From positions 1 to 64,000 of the forward strand of contig JAFVOU010000011.1 in assembly GCA_017505635.1 (NCBI GenBank): a stretch of DNA of 64,000 nt, written 5' to 3'. Every line of letters begins with the position of its first letter. The first letter of the stretch is position 1. The notes beneath the pieces were generated by a model that saw nothing but the letters and a program-made list of their open reading frames with translations, did not search any database and was not told the origin of the DNA. A program made the position numbers and the translations under genes. Of this stretch, positions 33,687 through 42,208 are shown in pieces. The stretch is from Oscillospiraceae bacterium (GTDB lineage Bacteria > Bacillota > Clostridia > Oscillospirales > Ruminococcaceae).

Positions 33687-35573
33687 TTATTTTACAAGAA
33701 CATCACAGATAAGGTCTGTAAGTTCGGTTGGATTTTCGATAGGAAGACCTTCGATAAGTCTTGCCTGAGCATAGAGAATTTCAGCATATTTTGCCAGAGA
33801 AGCTTTATCATCGTTGTAAAGGCTTCTGAGTTTTTCTGCAATAGGGTGGTCTTTGTTTATTTCCAAAGCAAGCTGTGCTTTTACGTCCTGTTTGTTTGGC
33901 AGGCTGTTAAGGATTTTCTGCATTTCAATGGAAATTTCTCCTTCACTTACAAGGCATACAGGATGATTGCGCAGTTTGTGTGTAAAACGCACATTTGCAA
34001 CCTTTTCGCCAAGAGCTTCTTTCATAGCGCTGAACATGTCCTTGTTTTCTTCGTTAAGGTTGTTAAGCGCTGTTTTTTCTTCTTCAGTGGAAATGTCAAA
34101 GTCTTCCCCTGAAATGTTTACAAATTTTTTGCCTTTGTATTCTGCCAGAATCTGTGTTACAAATTCGTCAACAGGGTCTGTCATATACAAAATTTCAAAG
34201 CCTTTTTCCTTTGCAAGTTCTGTCTGTGGCAGCATATCAATTTTGTCTGCAGTTTCACCGCATGCATAGTAGATGTTTTCCTGCATTTCTCTGCAGCGGT
34301 CAACATATTCGCTGAGAGAAACCATCTTCTTTTCGCTGGAAGAAGTAAACAGCAGCAGGTCTTCAAGCACATCACGGTTTGCACCGAATGTGTGATATAT
34401 GCCAAATTTAAGACCAAGCCCAAAAGCTTTGAAAAATTCTTCATAACCTTCGCGGTCTTCTTTCATCAGCTTTGCAAGTTCGTTTTTGATTTTCTTTTCG
34501 ATGTTTGTTGCGATAATTTTAAGCTGACGGTCATGCTGCAGCAGTTCGCGGCTGATGTTGAGGGACAGATCTTCGCTGTCTACAAGGCCTTTTACAAAAC
34601 CAAAGTAGTCAGGCAGCAGGTCTGCACATTTGTCCATAATCAGCACGCCGCTGGAATAAAGCTGCAAACCTTTTTCAAAATCCTTGCCGTAATAGTCAAA
34701 CGGTGCTTTTTTAGGGATGTAAAGTAGTGCGTTGTAGGTGGCGTTGCCTTCAACTTTATAGTGAATTTCCTTAAGAGGTTCGTTGTAATCGTGGAAATTG
34801 TCACAGTAGAAGTTGTTGTAGTCTTCCTTGCTTATATCCTTTTTGTCTTTTTTCCACAGCGGAACCATACTGTTTATGGTTCTTTCTTCAACAAAGTCTT
34901 CCCATTTGTTTTCTTCGCCTTCAACCTTGCGGCTGGAAGACCAGTCCATAACAATAGGGTAGCGGATAAAGTCGGAATATTTTTTGATTATTCTCTGGAG
35001 TGTATACTGTTCCAGATATTCATCGTAGTTTTCTTCTTCGGTATTGTCTTTGATGTAAAGTGTTATCTTTGTACCTACATCGGTTTTGTCACATTCTTCA
35101 ATGCGGTAACCTTCCGCACCTTCACTTTCCCAGCGGTATGCGGTGTTTTCGCCGTATTTAAGGCTTTCTGCAACCACTTTTTTGCTTACCATAAAGGCAG
35201 AATAGAAGCCTACCCCAAACTGACCGATAATGTCAATTTCTTCCTGCTTTTCATTTTCCTGTTTAAAGTTGAAGCTGCCGCTTTTTGCAATTGTGCCAAG
35301 GTTGGTTTCCAGCTCTTCGCCGCTCATACCAATGCCGTTATCGGTTATTGTAATTGTACGGTTTTCTTTGTCAAGAGCAATTTTAACGCGGAAATCATCG
35401 CGGTTAAGCTTTATTTTGTCATCAGTAAGAGACAAAAAATAAAGTTTGTCCATAGCATCAGATGCATTGGAGATAAGTTCACGCAGAAAAATTTCCTTGT
35501 GTGTATAGATACTGTTAATCATCATATCCAAAAGTTTTTTACTTTCGGCTTTAAATTGTTTGGTTTTTGCCAT
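33687..35573 (-). CDS. Molecular chaperone HtpG (Hsp90)
   Basis: A 628-aa ATP-dependent chaperone, full length. The N-terminal GHKL ATPase is clear: ELISNASDAMDK (N-box, about 36-47), DNGIGMS (about 81), GQFGVGFYSAFMV (about 120-132) and GTKITLYI. The middle domain includes GVLIMDKCADLLPDYF and NISRELLQHD with the catalytic Arg. The C-terminal dimer part ends NPTELTDLICDVLV. It stands alone, with its own strong promoter and a CIRCE-like operator between promoter and start. Confidence 0.97.
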   Translation of the reverse strand: MAKTKQFKAESKKLLDMMINSIYTHKEIFLRELISNASDAMDKLYFLSLTDDKIKLNRDDFRVKIALDKENRTITITDNGIGMSGEELETNLGTIAKSGSFNFKQENEKQEEIDIIGQFGVGFYSAFMVSKKVVAESLKYGENTAYRWESEGAEGYRIEECDKTDVGTKITLYIKDNTEEENYDEYLEQYTLQRIIKKYSDFIRYPIVMDWSSSRKVEGEENKWEDFVEERTINSMVPLWKKDKKDISKEDYNNFYCDNFHDYNEPLKEIHYKVEGNATYNALLYIPKKAPFDYYGKDFEKGLQLYSSGVLIMDKCADLLPDYFGFVKGLVDSEDLSLNISRELLQHDRQLKIIATNIEKKIKNELAKLMKEDREGYEEFFKAFGLGLKFGIYHTFGANRDVLEDLLLFTSSSEKKMVSLSEYVDRCREMQENIYYACGETADKIDMLPQTELAKEKGFEILYMTDPVDEFVTQILAEYKGKKFVNISGEDFDISTEEEKTALNNLNEENKDMFSAMKEALGEKVANVRFTHKLRNHPVCLVSEGEISIEMQKILNSLPNKQDVKAQLALEINKDHPIAEKLRSLYNDDKASLAKYAEILYAQARLIEGLPIENPTELTDLICDVLVK

Positions 35574-35595
35574 TTTATCACCTCAAATAAAATTT

Positions 35596-35622
35596 TTAGC
35601 AGTCGCAACTGTTGACTGCTAA
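35596..35622 (-). promoter_or_regulatory. CIRCE-like operator upstream of htpG
   Basis: A perfect 9-9-9 inverted repeat TTAGCAGTC-N9-GACTGCTAA. It equals the HrcA-binding CIRCE element (TTAGCACTC-N9-GAGTGCTAA) except for one symmetric base change in each arm. It covers the predicted transcription start, 23 bp before the htpG start codon. Confidence 0.75.
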
Positions 35623-35624
35623 TT

Positions 35625-35653
35625 ATTATATGCCTTGTTTGTGCTGTTTTCAA
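35625..35653 (-). promoter_or_regulatory. Promoter of htpG
   Basis: Minus-strand TTGAAA (35648-35653) and perfect TATAAT (35625-35630), 17-nt spacing, directly followed by the CIRCE-like operator. Confidence 0.75.
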
Positions 35654-35904
35654 TAGATTTCGCAAAACTTTAACAAATTTTACAAAAATGCAGATATTTG
35701 TATAAACAATATTTTAAATAATATTGAGCATTATTGGATATTAAAAATATTCTATAAACCTCTGAAAAAATATGTGCTTTTATTGCTGAATATTCCAAAA
35801 AAATATACATTTATTCAAATGTGGAATATCTGTTGCTATCGCTATTAAATAAAGATAATATAAAAGCAAATATATTTGTTGTTCAAAAGGAGGTCGGTAT
35901 TTTT

Positions 35905-37173
35905 ATGGAAAGCAATTTTTATAAAGGCAACCGCGAAAAACTTTATGCTACTTTGCCAAACGGCACAATGCTGGTAACTTTTTCAGGCAAGGAAGTTATC
36001 AAAACAGCGAACGAATTTTATCCGTTCTATGCAAACAGAAACTTTGTTTATCTGACAGGTCTTGACAGAAAGGAATTTATCCTTGCGGCTTTTAAAGATA
36101 AAGATAAAGTTGAAGAAAAAATATTTATCCAGCCTAAAAATATGATGGTGGAACGCTGGACAGGCACACGCCTTTCTCCTGAAGAAGTAAGCGAAAAATC
36201 CGGTATTGCTATGAAGGATATCCTTTACACAGAAGCATTTACCGACTTTTTTGAAAGAAAATACGGCGCAGGAAAAATCAAAACACTTGCCTGCGACCTT
36301 TACAAAAATGCATCCACAGACCGTGACAGCGAAGATGTTATCTTTGCACGCAGAATAAAACGCAGCAACCCTGCAATCGAAATTATCGACATTATGCCAC
36401 AGCTGCGCAGACAGCGTGTTATCAAACAGCCTTGTGAAATCGAAGCAATGCGCAAAGCTGCTCTTGCAACAAAAGATGCTATCGTTGCAATGATGAAAGC
36501 ATCAAAACCTGGTATGTACGAATACGAATACCGTGCAGAATACGACTATGCCCTTGCTAAAAAATGGGGTATGCTGGAACCTGGTTTCCCACCTATCATT
36601 TCCTGCGGCAACAACAACTTCTGCATCCACTACTACGGCAGTGACGGTCAGGCAAAAGACGGCGATATGATTCTCAATGACGTTGGTGCAAGATATGACT
36701 TTATGGGCACAGACGTAAGCCGCGGTTTCCCTTGCAACGGCAAATTCAGCGAAAAACAGCGCCAGCTTTACACAGCTGCATACAATACAAGCGAATATCT
36801 TTTCAGCATTATCAAACCTGGTATGCCAATGCACCGTGTTGACGAAATTGCCAAGGAATACTGCTGCGAAGAACTCAAGAAAATCGGTCTGCTTAAAGAT
36901 TTCAGCGAAATCGGCAAATATATGTGGCACGGCGGTGCACACCATGTTGGTTTTGACACACACGACCTTGTTGAAGCCGAAACAATTCAGGCCGGTATGA
37001 TGTTCTGTGTTGACATCGGTATCTATGTGGAAGAATGGGGCATCGGCTTCCGTGTTGAAGACAACTGCCTTGTTACAGAAGACGGATGTGAAAACCTTAC
37101 ATATATGGTGCCAAGAGCAATCGAAGAAATCGAAGCAGTTATGGCAGAAGGCAAAGCTGAACGCGGCGAATAA
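35905..37173 (+). CDS. Xaa-Pro aminopeptidase (M24, aminopeptidase P)
   Basis: A 422-aa metallo-aminopeptidase that removes N-terminal residues before proline. The N-terminal creatinase-like domain (1-170) has FYPFYANRNFVYLTGLD. The pita-bread domain contains the metal ligands: LNDVGARYDFMGTDVSR (two Asp), GGAHHVGFDTHD (His), FCVDIGIYVEEWGIGF (Glu) and GFRVEDNCLV (Glu). ATG 35905 is chosen because AAAGGAGG lies ahead; the frame opens 28 codons earlier without one. The 250 nt upstream is AT-rich and holds the htpG promoter and nothing else I can name. Confidence 0.92.
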   Translation: MESNFYKGNREKLYATLPNGTMLVTFSGKEVIKTANEFYPFYANRNFVYLTGLDRKEFILAAFKDKDKVEEKIFIQPKNMMVERWTGTRLSPEEVSEKSGIAMKDILYTEAFTDFFERKYGAGKIKTLACDLYKNASTDRDSEDVIFARRIKRSNPAIEIIDIMPQLRRQRVIKQPCEIEAMRKAALATKDAIVAMMKASKPGMYEYEYRAEYDYALAKKWGMLEPGFPPIISCGNNNFCIHYYGSDGQAKDGDMILNDVGARYDFMGTDVSRGFPCNGKFSEKQRQLYTAAYNTSEYLFSIIKPGMPMHRVDEIAKEYCCEELKKIGLLKDFSEIGKYMWHGGAHHVGFDTHDLVEAETIQAGMMFCVDIGIYVEEWGIGFRVEDNCLVTEDGCENLTYMVPRAIEEIEAVMAEGKAERGE

Positions 37174-37180
37174 TGTATAT

Positions 37181-37216
37181 AAAAAGATGTGACAAAACAT
37201 TGTCACATCTTTTTTG
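37181..37216 (+). terminator. Terminator of the aminopeptidase gene
   Basis: A stem aaaaagatgtgaca/tgtcacatcttttt with loop aaacat and T run. Confidence 0.85.
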
Positions 37217-37237
37217 TTGTGGTATATTAATCTGTGG

Positions 37238-37259
37238 GGGACGGCGTCCTTGACGTCCC
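37238..37259. repeat. Short palindrome gggacg...cgtccc
   Basis: Arms gggacg (37238-37243) and cgtccc (37254-37259) around gcgtccttga, GC-rich in an AT-rich gap. It resembles a truncated copy of a dispersed palindromic element and lies in the leader of the DHH gene. Confidence 0.4.
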
Positions 37260-37309
37260 AGTTTCAGCATAGTAAAAATACTTTATATGCAAAATTAAAG
37301 GGACAGCTT

Positions 37310-38176
37310 ATGAATTTCGAAATTTTTAACGGTATTGAAACTGTATATATCACAGGTCACCGCAATCCTGACGCAGACAGCCTTGTGTCTGCAAAAATAA
37401 TGCAGGATATACTTGCAGACAGCGGGATAAACGCACAGTGGGTTGTATGGCAGGGCGATAAAGCGGACCCTGTTTCCATTGCGCTGCTTGAAGATGTTAT
37501 GGACAGACAGCCCCTTGTGCTGACAGAAAGCGAAACAGATGGCAAAAAATTTCTGCTGGTGGACCACAATGACGTGTTGCAGTCGGTGGGGGATAAATCC
37601 CTTGCAGCTGCGGCAATTGACCACCACAGCCCAAGCGGACAGCTTGAAAATGTTAATTTAAGTGATTATTGCTGTACAGCACTGTATATCTATATGATGT
37701 TCAGGGACAGATATGATTTTTCGGACAAGCAGAAAGAGCAGATTTTCCGTGCCGTACTTGGCGACAGCGTGTTTGGCAGAAGCAGCCGCTACAAACCTGC
37801 AAAAGACGGCGATGCGGTTAAACTGCTTGGCTACAGCACAGACTATGATGAATATTTTAAAAAATATTTTGTGCCTACCGACCTGACCGACTGCATAACC
37901 GCCTTTGCCGAAAACGGTGTAAAAAGCTATAAATACAGCTGGGCAGAGATGAAAAGCGGTTACATTGAGGCAATGGACACCAATCTGCTTGAGCAGTATA
38001 AAACCTTTGTGCAGAATTATAACGGCAATTTTTTAGGCATATGGCTGGACTATTCGGTGCCGAAAACCTATGCATTTTTTAAATTTGACGGCAGACTGTA
38101 CGAATATGTTTACGACTGTGTTGCCTCCCGTGCGGCACTGATAATGCCGTATATCATCGAAACTTTTGGAAAATAA
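37310..38176 (+). CDS. DHH-family phosphoesterase, family II inorganic pyrophosphatase-like
   Basis: A 288-aa metal-dependent phosphatase. Motifs of family II pyrophosphatases are present: TGHRNPDADSLVSA (about 12-25), LVDHND (about 82) and the DHHS (about 103-106) that binds the Mn2+ centre. The C-terminal DHHA2 domain is short and I do not see the usual RPSRKK phosphate-binding run, only ASR, so the substrate may differ from pyrophosphate. ATG 37310 follows AAAGGGA. It lies between two aminopeptidase P genes. Confidence 0.78.
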   Translation: MNFEIFNGIETVYITGHRNPDADSLVSAKIMQDILADSGINAQWVVWQGDKADPVSIALLEDVMDRQPLVLTESETDGKKFLLVDHNDVLQSVGDKSLAAAAIDHHSPSGQLENVNLSDYCCTALYIYMMFRDRYDFSDKQKEQIFRAVLGDSVFGRSSRYKPAKDGDAVKLLGYSTDYDEYFKKYFVPTDLTDCITAFAENGVKSYKYSWAEMKSGYIEAMDTNLLEQYKTFVQNYNGNFLGIWLDYSVPKTYAFFKFDGRLYEYVYDCVASRAALIMPYIIETFGK

Positions 38177-38233
38177 CAGAGAAATCTGTTTTTGATATTG
38201 TATATATTTTGACAGCAGAAAAGGAGAACTGTT

Positions 38234-39324
38234 ATGAATTTGTTCTATAAAGAAAAACTCTGCGAAGTACTGCAGAAAAACAATGTTGATGCAATTCTTA
38301 TTGCACCGGGCGAAGAACTGGAATTTATCTTGGCCACACAACACATATCTGCGAACGTTTTCAGGCTTTGTTTATCAAAGCAGACGGCGAATATTTCTAT
38401 GTCTGCAACAAGCTGACAGAAGACGAAATCAGCATGTATATGGACGGCAACAAGGTTTACGGCTGGTACGATAAGGAAGGTTTCCTGCCAACAGTTAAAA
38501 AAGCACTGGAAGAAAACGGCCTTATGGGCAAGACAATCGGCGTAAACAGCACCGAACGTGCCTGCCTTGTGCTTGACATTATGCAGAATATGGATGTTAA
38601 GTTTATCAACGGCAAGCCTCTGCTTGAAAGAATGCGCATCTGCAAAACAGATGAAGAAATTGAAAATCTGCGCATTGCAGGCCGCATTACAGATGAAACA
38701 TACTACGAAATTCTTAAATTTGCAAAACCTGGTATGCGCGAAAAGGATATCGTTGACTTTATCAAGGAAGAATTTGCAAAACGCGGTGCGGATTTCGGCT
38801 TTGCAATCATTGCTTCCGGCGAAAACGCAGCACTGCCGCACTACAATGATGACAAACGCGTTATTCAGGAACAGGACGTTCTCCTCTGCGACTTCGGCTG
38901 TGTTTACAAAGGTCTGTGCGCAGATATGACAAGAACATTCTTTGTTGGCGGCGTAACAGAAGACCAGAAAAATATGTACAACTATGTTCTGCGTTCCCAG
39001 CAGGCAGGTGTTGATGCAGCAGTTAACGGTGCATTTATCCCTGATGTAGACAAGGCTGCACGCGACATCATCGACGAAAGCGGCTATGGCGAAACATTTG
39101 TAACCCGCCTTGGTCACGGCATAGGCTTCTCTATCCACGAAGCACCGGACATCAAGCAGTCCAATCCTATCTATCTCGAACCTGGTATGACATTCAGTAT
39201 CGAACCTGGTATCTACCGTGTGGGCGAATTTGGTATCCGCATCGAAGACATCGTGCTTGTAACAGAAAACGGCAACGAAACACTTAACAACGCAACAAAA
39301 GAACTGCTTGTTGTAAATAACTGA
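38234..39324 (+). pseudogene. Second aminopeptidase P (M24) gene, interrupted by a one-base frameshift
   Basis: The N-terminal part MNLFYKEKLCEVLQ...ELEFIL is in one frame, and the rest, from HTTHICERFQALFIKADG onward, is in another. Adding a single G in the run at 38332-38333 (ttggcc to ttgggcc) joins them as FILGHTTHICERF. The whole is then a ~363-aa Xaa-Pro dipeptidase with metal ligands DFGCVYKGLCADMTRTF (two Asp), HGIGFSIHEAP (His), FSIEPGIY and IRIEDIVLV (Glu). The C-terminal catalytic part alone could start at ATG 38368 but would lack the N-terminal domain and ribosome binding site. Either a true mutation or a sequencing or assembly error. Confidence 0.85.
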
Positions 39325-39335
39325 AAAATGTAAAA

Positions 39336-39370
39336 AACAACCCGCGGGGATTTACCCGCGGGTTTATCTT
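39336..39370 (+). terminator. Terminator after the second aminopeptidase gene
   Basis: A 10-bp stem aacccgcggg/cccgcgggtt with a short loop and tail tatcttttt. Confidence 0.8.
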
Positions 39371-39391
39371 TTTATATTATAAAAATTGTAG

Positions 39392-40255
39392 TTATCTCAG
39401 GATATAAACAGCAGACAGTATACATACAAGCCCCATAACAACTGATGCAGTAAGAGGTTCGCCAAAAGCGATAACGCCGACAAATGCTGCGGCAACAGGT
39501 TCGACACTGGCAAGAATTGCCGCCTTGCCGCTTTCAATTTCGGCAAGCCCTTTTGTGTACAGAACAAAAGGCAGAACTGTGCAGATAAGCACAATACCGA
39601 CAGCAAGCAAAGGCACAACTGTGGAAATCTGCAGCATGCTGGCAACCTTTGCAGGCGATGATACAAACAGTGATGCAATACCTGCACATACAAAGGTGTA
39701 GTATGTAACGGTATATGGTTTGTAATGCTGCAGGGCAAAACGGCCAAAGATGGAATAAAGGGCATAGAAAAAACCACTGCCAAGGCCCGTAAGCAGACCT
39801 GCAGTTGTAACACTTACATTGCCGCTTGCTATACCGCTTACAAAAACACATCCCGCAAAGGTGATAACAAGCGCTGCAAGTTTTTGCTTTGTTATTTTAT
39901 CCTTCCATATAACGGCACTCATAATCATTACAAAAACAGGGGATGTATAAAGCAGAATTGCCGAAACTGCAAGGGAACAGTGCTGCTGACAGGAAAAATA
40001 CAAAAGGGTAAACAGTACCACACTCACAAGCCCTGTGCCGATAAAATACGGAAAATGTTTAAGCTTTATGCGAAAAACAGTTCTGTCGGTAATGGAAAAA
40101 AGCACTGTCATGGCAAGCAAACCGCCAAAATTTCTCACAAGAACAATGTCTTTTGGCGCAAATCCGAATGCGGAGAGATTTCGGCTGAACAGCCCAAGAA
40201 AACCCCAGGCTATGCCTGCTGTAAGTATAAATATATGGGGAAGATATTTTTTCAT
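39392..40255 (-). CDS. EamA/DMT-superfamily permease
   Basis: A 287-aa protein with ten helices in two EamA repeats: the first opens with GIAWGFLGLFSRNLSAFGF and the second with TGLGSGFFYALYSIFGRFAL. The C-terminal helix has the SVEPVAAAFVGVIAFGE stretch that marks the family (Glu-Pro in the ninth helix). It exports or imports small metabolites, often amino acids; the substrate is unknown. It starts 25 nt after the sfsA stop, so both are in one operon. GAGGTTAACC precedes the ATG. Confidence 0.88.
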   Translation of the reverse strand: MKKYLPHIFILTAGIAWGFLGLFSRNLSAFGFAPKDIVLVRNFGGLLAMTVLFSITDRTVFRIKLKHFPYFIGTGLVSVVLFTLLYFSCQQHCSLAVSAILLYTSPVFVMIMSAVIWKDKITKQKLAALVITFAGCVFVSGIASGNVSVTTAGLLTGLGSGFFYALYSIFGRFALQHYKPYTVTYYTFVCAGIASLFVSSPAKVASMLQISTVVPLLAVGIVLICTVLPFVLYTKGLAEIESGKAAILASVEPVAAAFVGVIAFGEPLTASVVMGLVCILSAVYILR

Positions 40256-40280
40256 GGTTAACCTCGTTTATTTGTTGATT

Positions 40281-40961
40281 TTACAGTTTTACTTCCACAA
40301 ACTTATCTGCAACAATGCTGTTTGCGGTTACTTTGCAGCTTAAAGCATAAACACCCACACCGCTTTGTGAGGCAGCTCTAAGTGCATCGGCAAAGGCGGG
40401 ATGTGTTTCTCTGTTTGGTGTAAAATATTTTACATCATCCATCTGAATGATAAAGAAAATATATGCCTTGTAGCCGTCCTTTACACACTGGCAAAGCTCG
40501 TTTATATGTTTTACACCTCGCTCGGTTGGTGCGTCGGGAAACAGCACAACACCGTCTTTTTCAAGGGTAACCCCTTTTACCTCAACAAAAATTTTGTCTT
40601 TTTCAGTTTCAAGATAATAGTCAAATCGGCTGCTGCCGTAGGTCTTTTCGGTCTTTATCAGTTTTAAACTGCCAAAAAATCCGCTGTCCTGTGCCCATTC
40701 ACCAAACACTTTGTTGGGTATCTGGCTGTCCATATTTATCATTTTTTCACCCTTTAAAACACCAATAAGGTCATATTGTGTTTTGCGGTTGGGATTGTCG
40801 CTTTTCTGCACAAAAACCGTGGCGTTTTCAACCAGCAGTTCTTTGCAGCGGCCTGTGTTTTTAACGTGTGCAATTTCTTCTTTACCGTCAATTTCTATAT
40901 GGGCGATAAAACGGTTTGGACGGCTTAAAAATTTTGCGGTATAAATATTTTTATAAATCAT
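40281..40961 (-). CDS. SfsA family DNA/RNA nuclease-like protein
   Basis: A 226-aa soluble protein with the full SfsA pattern: FLSRPNRFIAHIE at the N-terminus, HVKNTGRCKELLV (about 33-45), SRFDYYLE (about 97) and the nuclease-like FVEVKGVTLEKDGVVLFPDAP (about 110-130, PD-ExK type Glu-Val-Lys) followed by TERGVKH. It was first described as a sugar-fermentation stimulation protein, later as a DNA-binding nuclease fold. Its role here is not defined. GGGAAG precedes the start. Confidence 0.93.
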   Translation of the reverse strand: MIYKNIYTAKFLSRPNRFIAHIEIDGKEEIAHVKNTGRCKELLVENATVFVQKSDNPNRKTQYDLIGVLKGEKMINMDSQIPNKVFGEWAQDSGFFGSLKLIKTEKTYGSSRFDYYLETEKDKIFVEVKGVTLEKDGVVLFPDAPTERGVKHINELCQCVKDGYKAYIFFIIQMDDVKYFTPNRETHPAFADALRAASQSGVGVYALSCKVTANSIVADKFVEVKL

Positions 40962-41051
40962 AAAATCTTCCCGAAATTTTTTGTAGTTTTTTGAATATGT
41001 TGTGATAAAATTATATTAAAGAAAACACACCTTTTTTTCAAGGAGTTTTTT

Positions 41052-42167
41052 ATGGAACAGGTTTACAAAAATAAAATTGACTGCAGCGGCTGCACAGCCT
41101 GCCGACATATCTGCCCTGAAAATGCTATTGAAATGCAGGCGGACAGCGAGGGTTTTCTTTACCCTGTAATAGACACAAAAAAATGCATAAACTGCGGTCT
41201 GTGCCGTGATATATGCCCTTTCATCAACAGTGAAAGTTTAAAAAACGGCGGTCAGCAGAACTGCTACAGCTGTGTGCACAGGGACGAAGATGTGCTTAAA
41301 GCTTCTACCAGCGGCGGTGCATTTACCGCTTTGTCCGACTACATACTGGAAAACGGCGGCGTAGTTTACGGCGCTGATTTTGACGATGATTTCAACGTTG
41401 TGCATTCCCGTGCAATCAGCAAGGAACAGCGCAACCGTCAGCGGGTTTCAAAATATTCACAGAGCGATTTAAAGGATACCTTTGTCAGGGTAAAAAACGA
41501 CCTGCAGAACGGTCTTACAGTGCTGTTTACCGGTACACCTTGTCAGGTAGCAGGGCTTAAAGCTTATCTGCCAAGACACCTTACCGAAAATCTTTATCTG
41601 TGCGACCTTATCTGCCACAGCATTCCAAGCCCGCTTATCTGGCAGGAATACAAAAAATGGCAGGAAGAAAAACACGGCGGCGGCAGGATGACAAAGGTTA
41701 TGTTCCGCAGCAAAGCACACCCCTGGACACGCAACAACTCCAATCGCGGTTTCAGCTTTGAGATGAACGGCGACGGAATTATACACGAGGACAATATCTT
41801 TTATGACCTGTTCTTCAAGGTAGGCACAATTATGCGTCCGTCCTGTGCAAACTGCAAATTTACAAGCAAAAACCGTGTGGGGGCAATAACCATTGCGGAC
41901 TACTGGGGCATCGAGGAGTTCAGCCCCGAAACCTATACACCGCTTGGTGTTTCGGTTGTACTGGCAAACAACCCCAAAGGCGAAAAGCTGGTTTATCATA
42001 TGAAACAGCGGGCAAACATTCAGCAGCGCCCTATGGCAGAACAGCTGAAGCATCAGAAACGCCTGTCCGAGCCTGTTAAATATCCGTACTTCCGCGATGA
42101 ATTCTGGCAGGATTTAAGGGTGAACGGGTTTGATTATGTAATGAACAAGTATGTTTATAAAAAATAA
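41052..42167 (+). CDS. Coenzyme F420 hydrogenase/dehydrogenase beta-subunit-like iron-sulfur protein
   Basis: A 371-aa protein. Two 4Fe-4S ferredoxin motifs open it (CSGCTACRHICP, about 11-22, and CINCGLCRDICP, about 42-53). The FrhB-like N- and C-terminal domains follow, with FTGTPCQVAGLKAYL (about 157) and ANCKFTSKNRVGAITIADYWG. In methanogens FrhB binds F420, but clostridial homologues often stand near envelope-polysaccharide genes and their cofactor is unknown. The ribosome binding site AAGGAG is strong. It is a single gene between terminators. Confidence 0.88.
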   Translation: MEQVYKNKIDCSGCTACRHICPENAIEMQADSEGFLYPVIDTKKCINCGLCRDICPFINSESLKNGGQQNCYSCVHRDEDVLKASTSGGAFTALSDYILENGGVVYGADFDDDFNVVHSRAISKEQRNRQRVSKYSQSDLKDTFVRVKNDLQNGLTVLFTGTPCQVAGLKAYLPRHLTENLYLCDLICHSIPSPLIWQEYKKWQEEKHGGGRMTKVMFRSKAHPWTRNNSNRGFSFEMNGDGIIHEDNIFYDLFFKVGTIMRPSCANCKFTSKNRVGAITIADYWGIEEFSPETYTPLGVSVVLANNPKGEKLVYHMKQRANIQQRPMAEQLKHQKRLSEPVKYPYFRDEFWQDLRVNGFDYVMNKYVYKK

Positions 42168-42179
42168 ATTAAAAACAGG

Positions 42180-42207
42180 AAAAGCACCGCAGCAGCGGTG
42201 CTTTTTT
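42180..42207. terminator. Bidirectional terminator
   Basis: An 8-bp stem aagcaccg/cggtgctt around cagcag with T run, between the convergent FrhB-like and ABC-F genes. Confidence 0.8.
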
Positions 42208-42208
42208 G

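Noticed and set aside
34761..35615. 284-aa open frame antisense to htpG
   Set aside because: Fully inside htpG and its promoter; no homology or ribosome binding site.
38325..38345. Programmed -1 frameshift in the second aminopeptidase P gene
   Set aside because: No slippery heptamer; the bases attcttggcc do not allow tandem slippage, so a one-base deletion or error is simpler.
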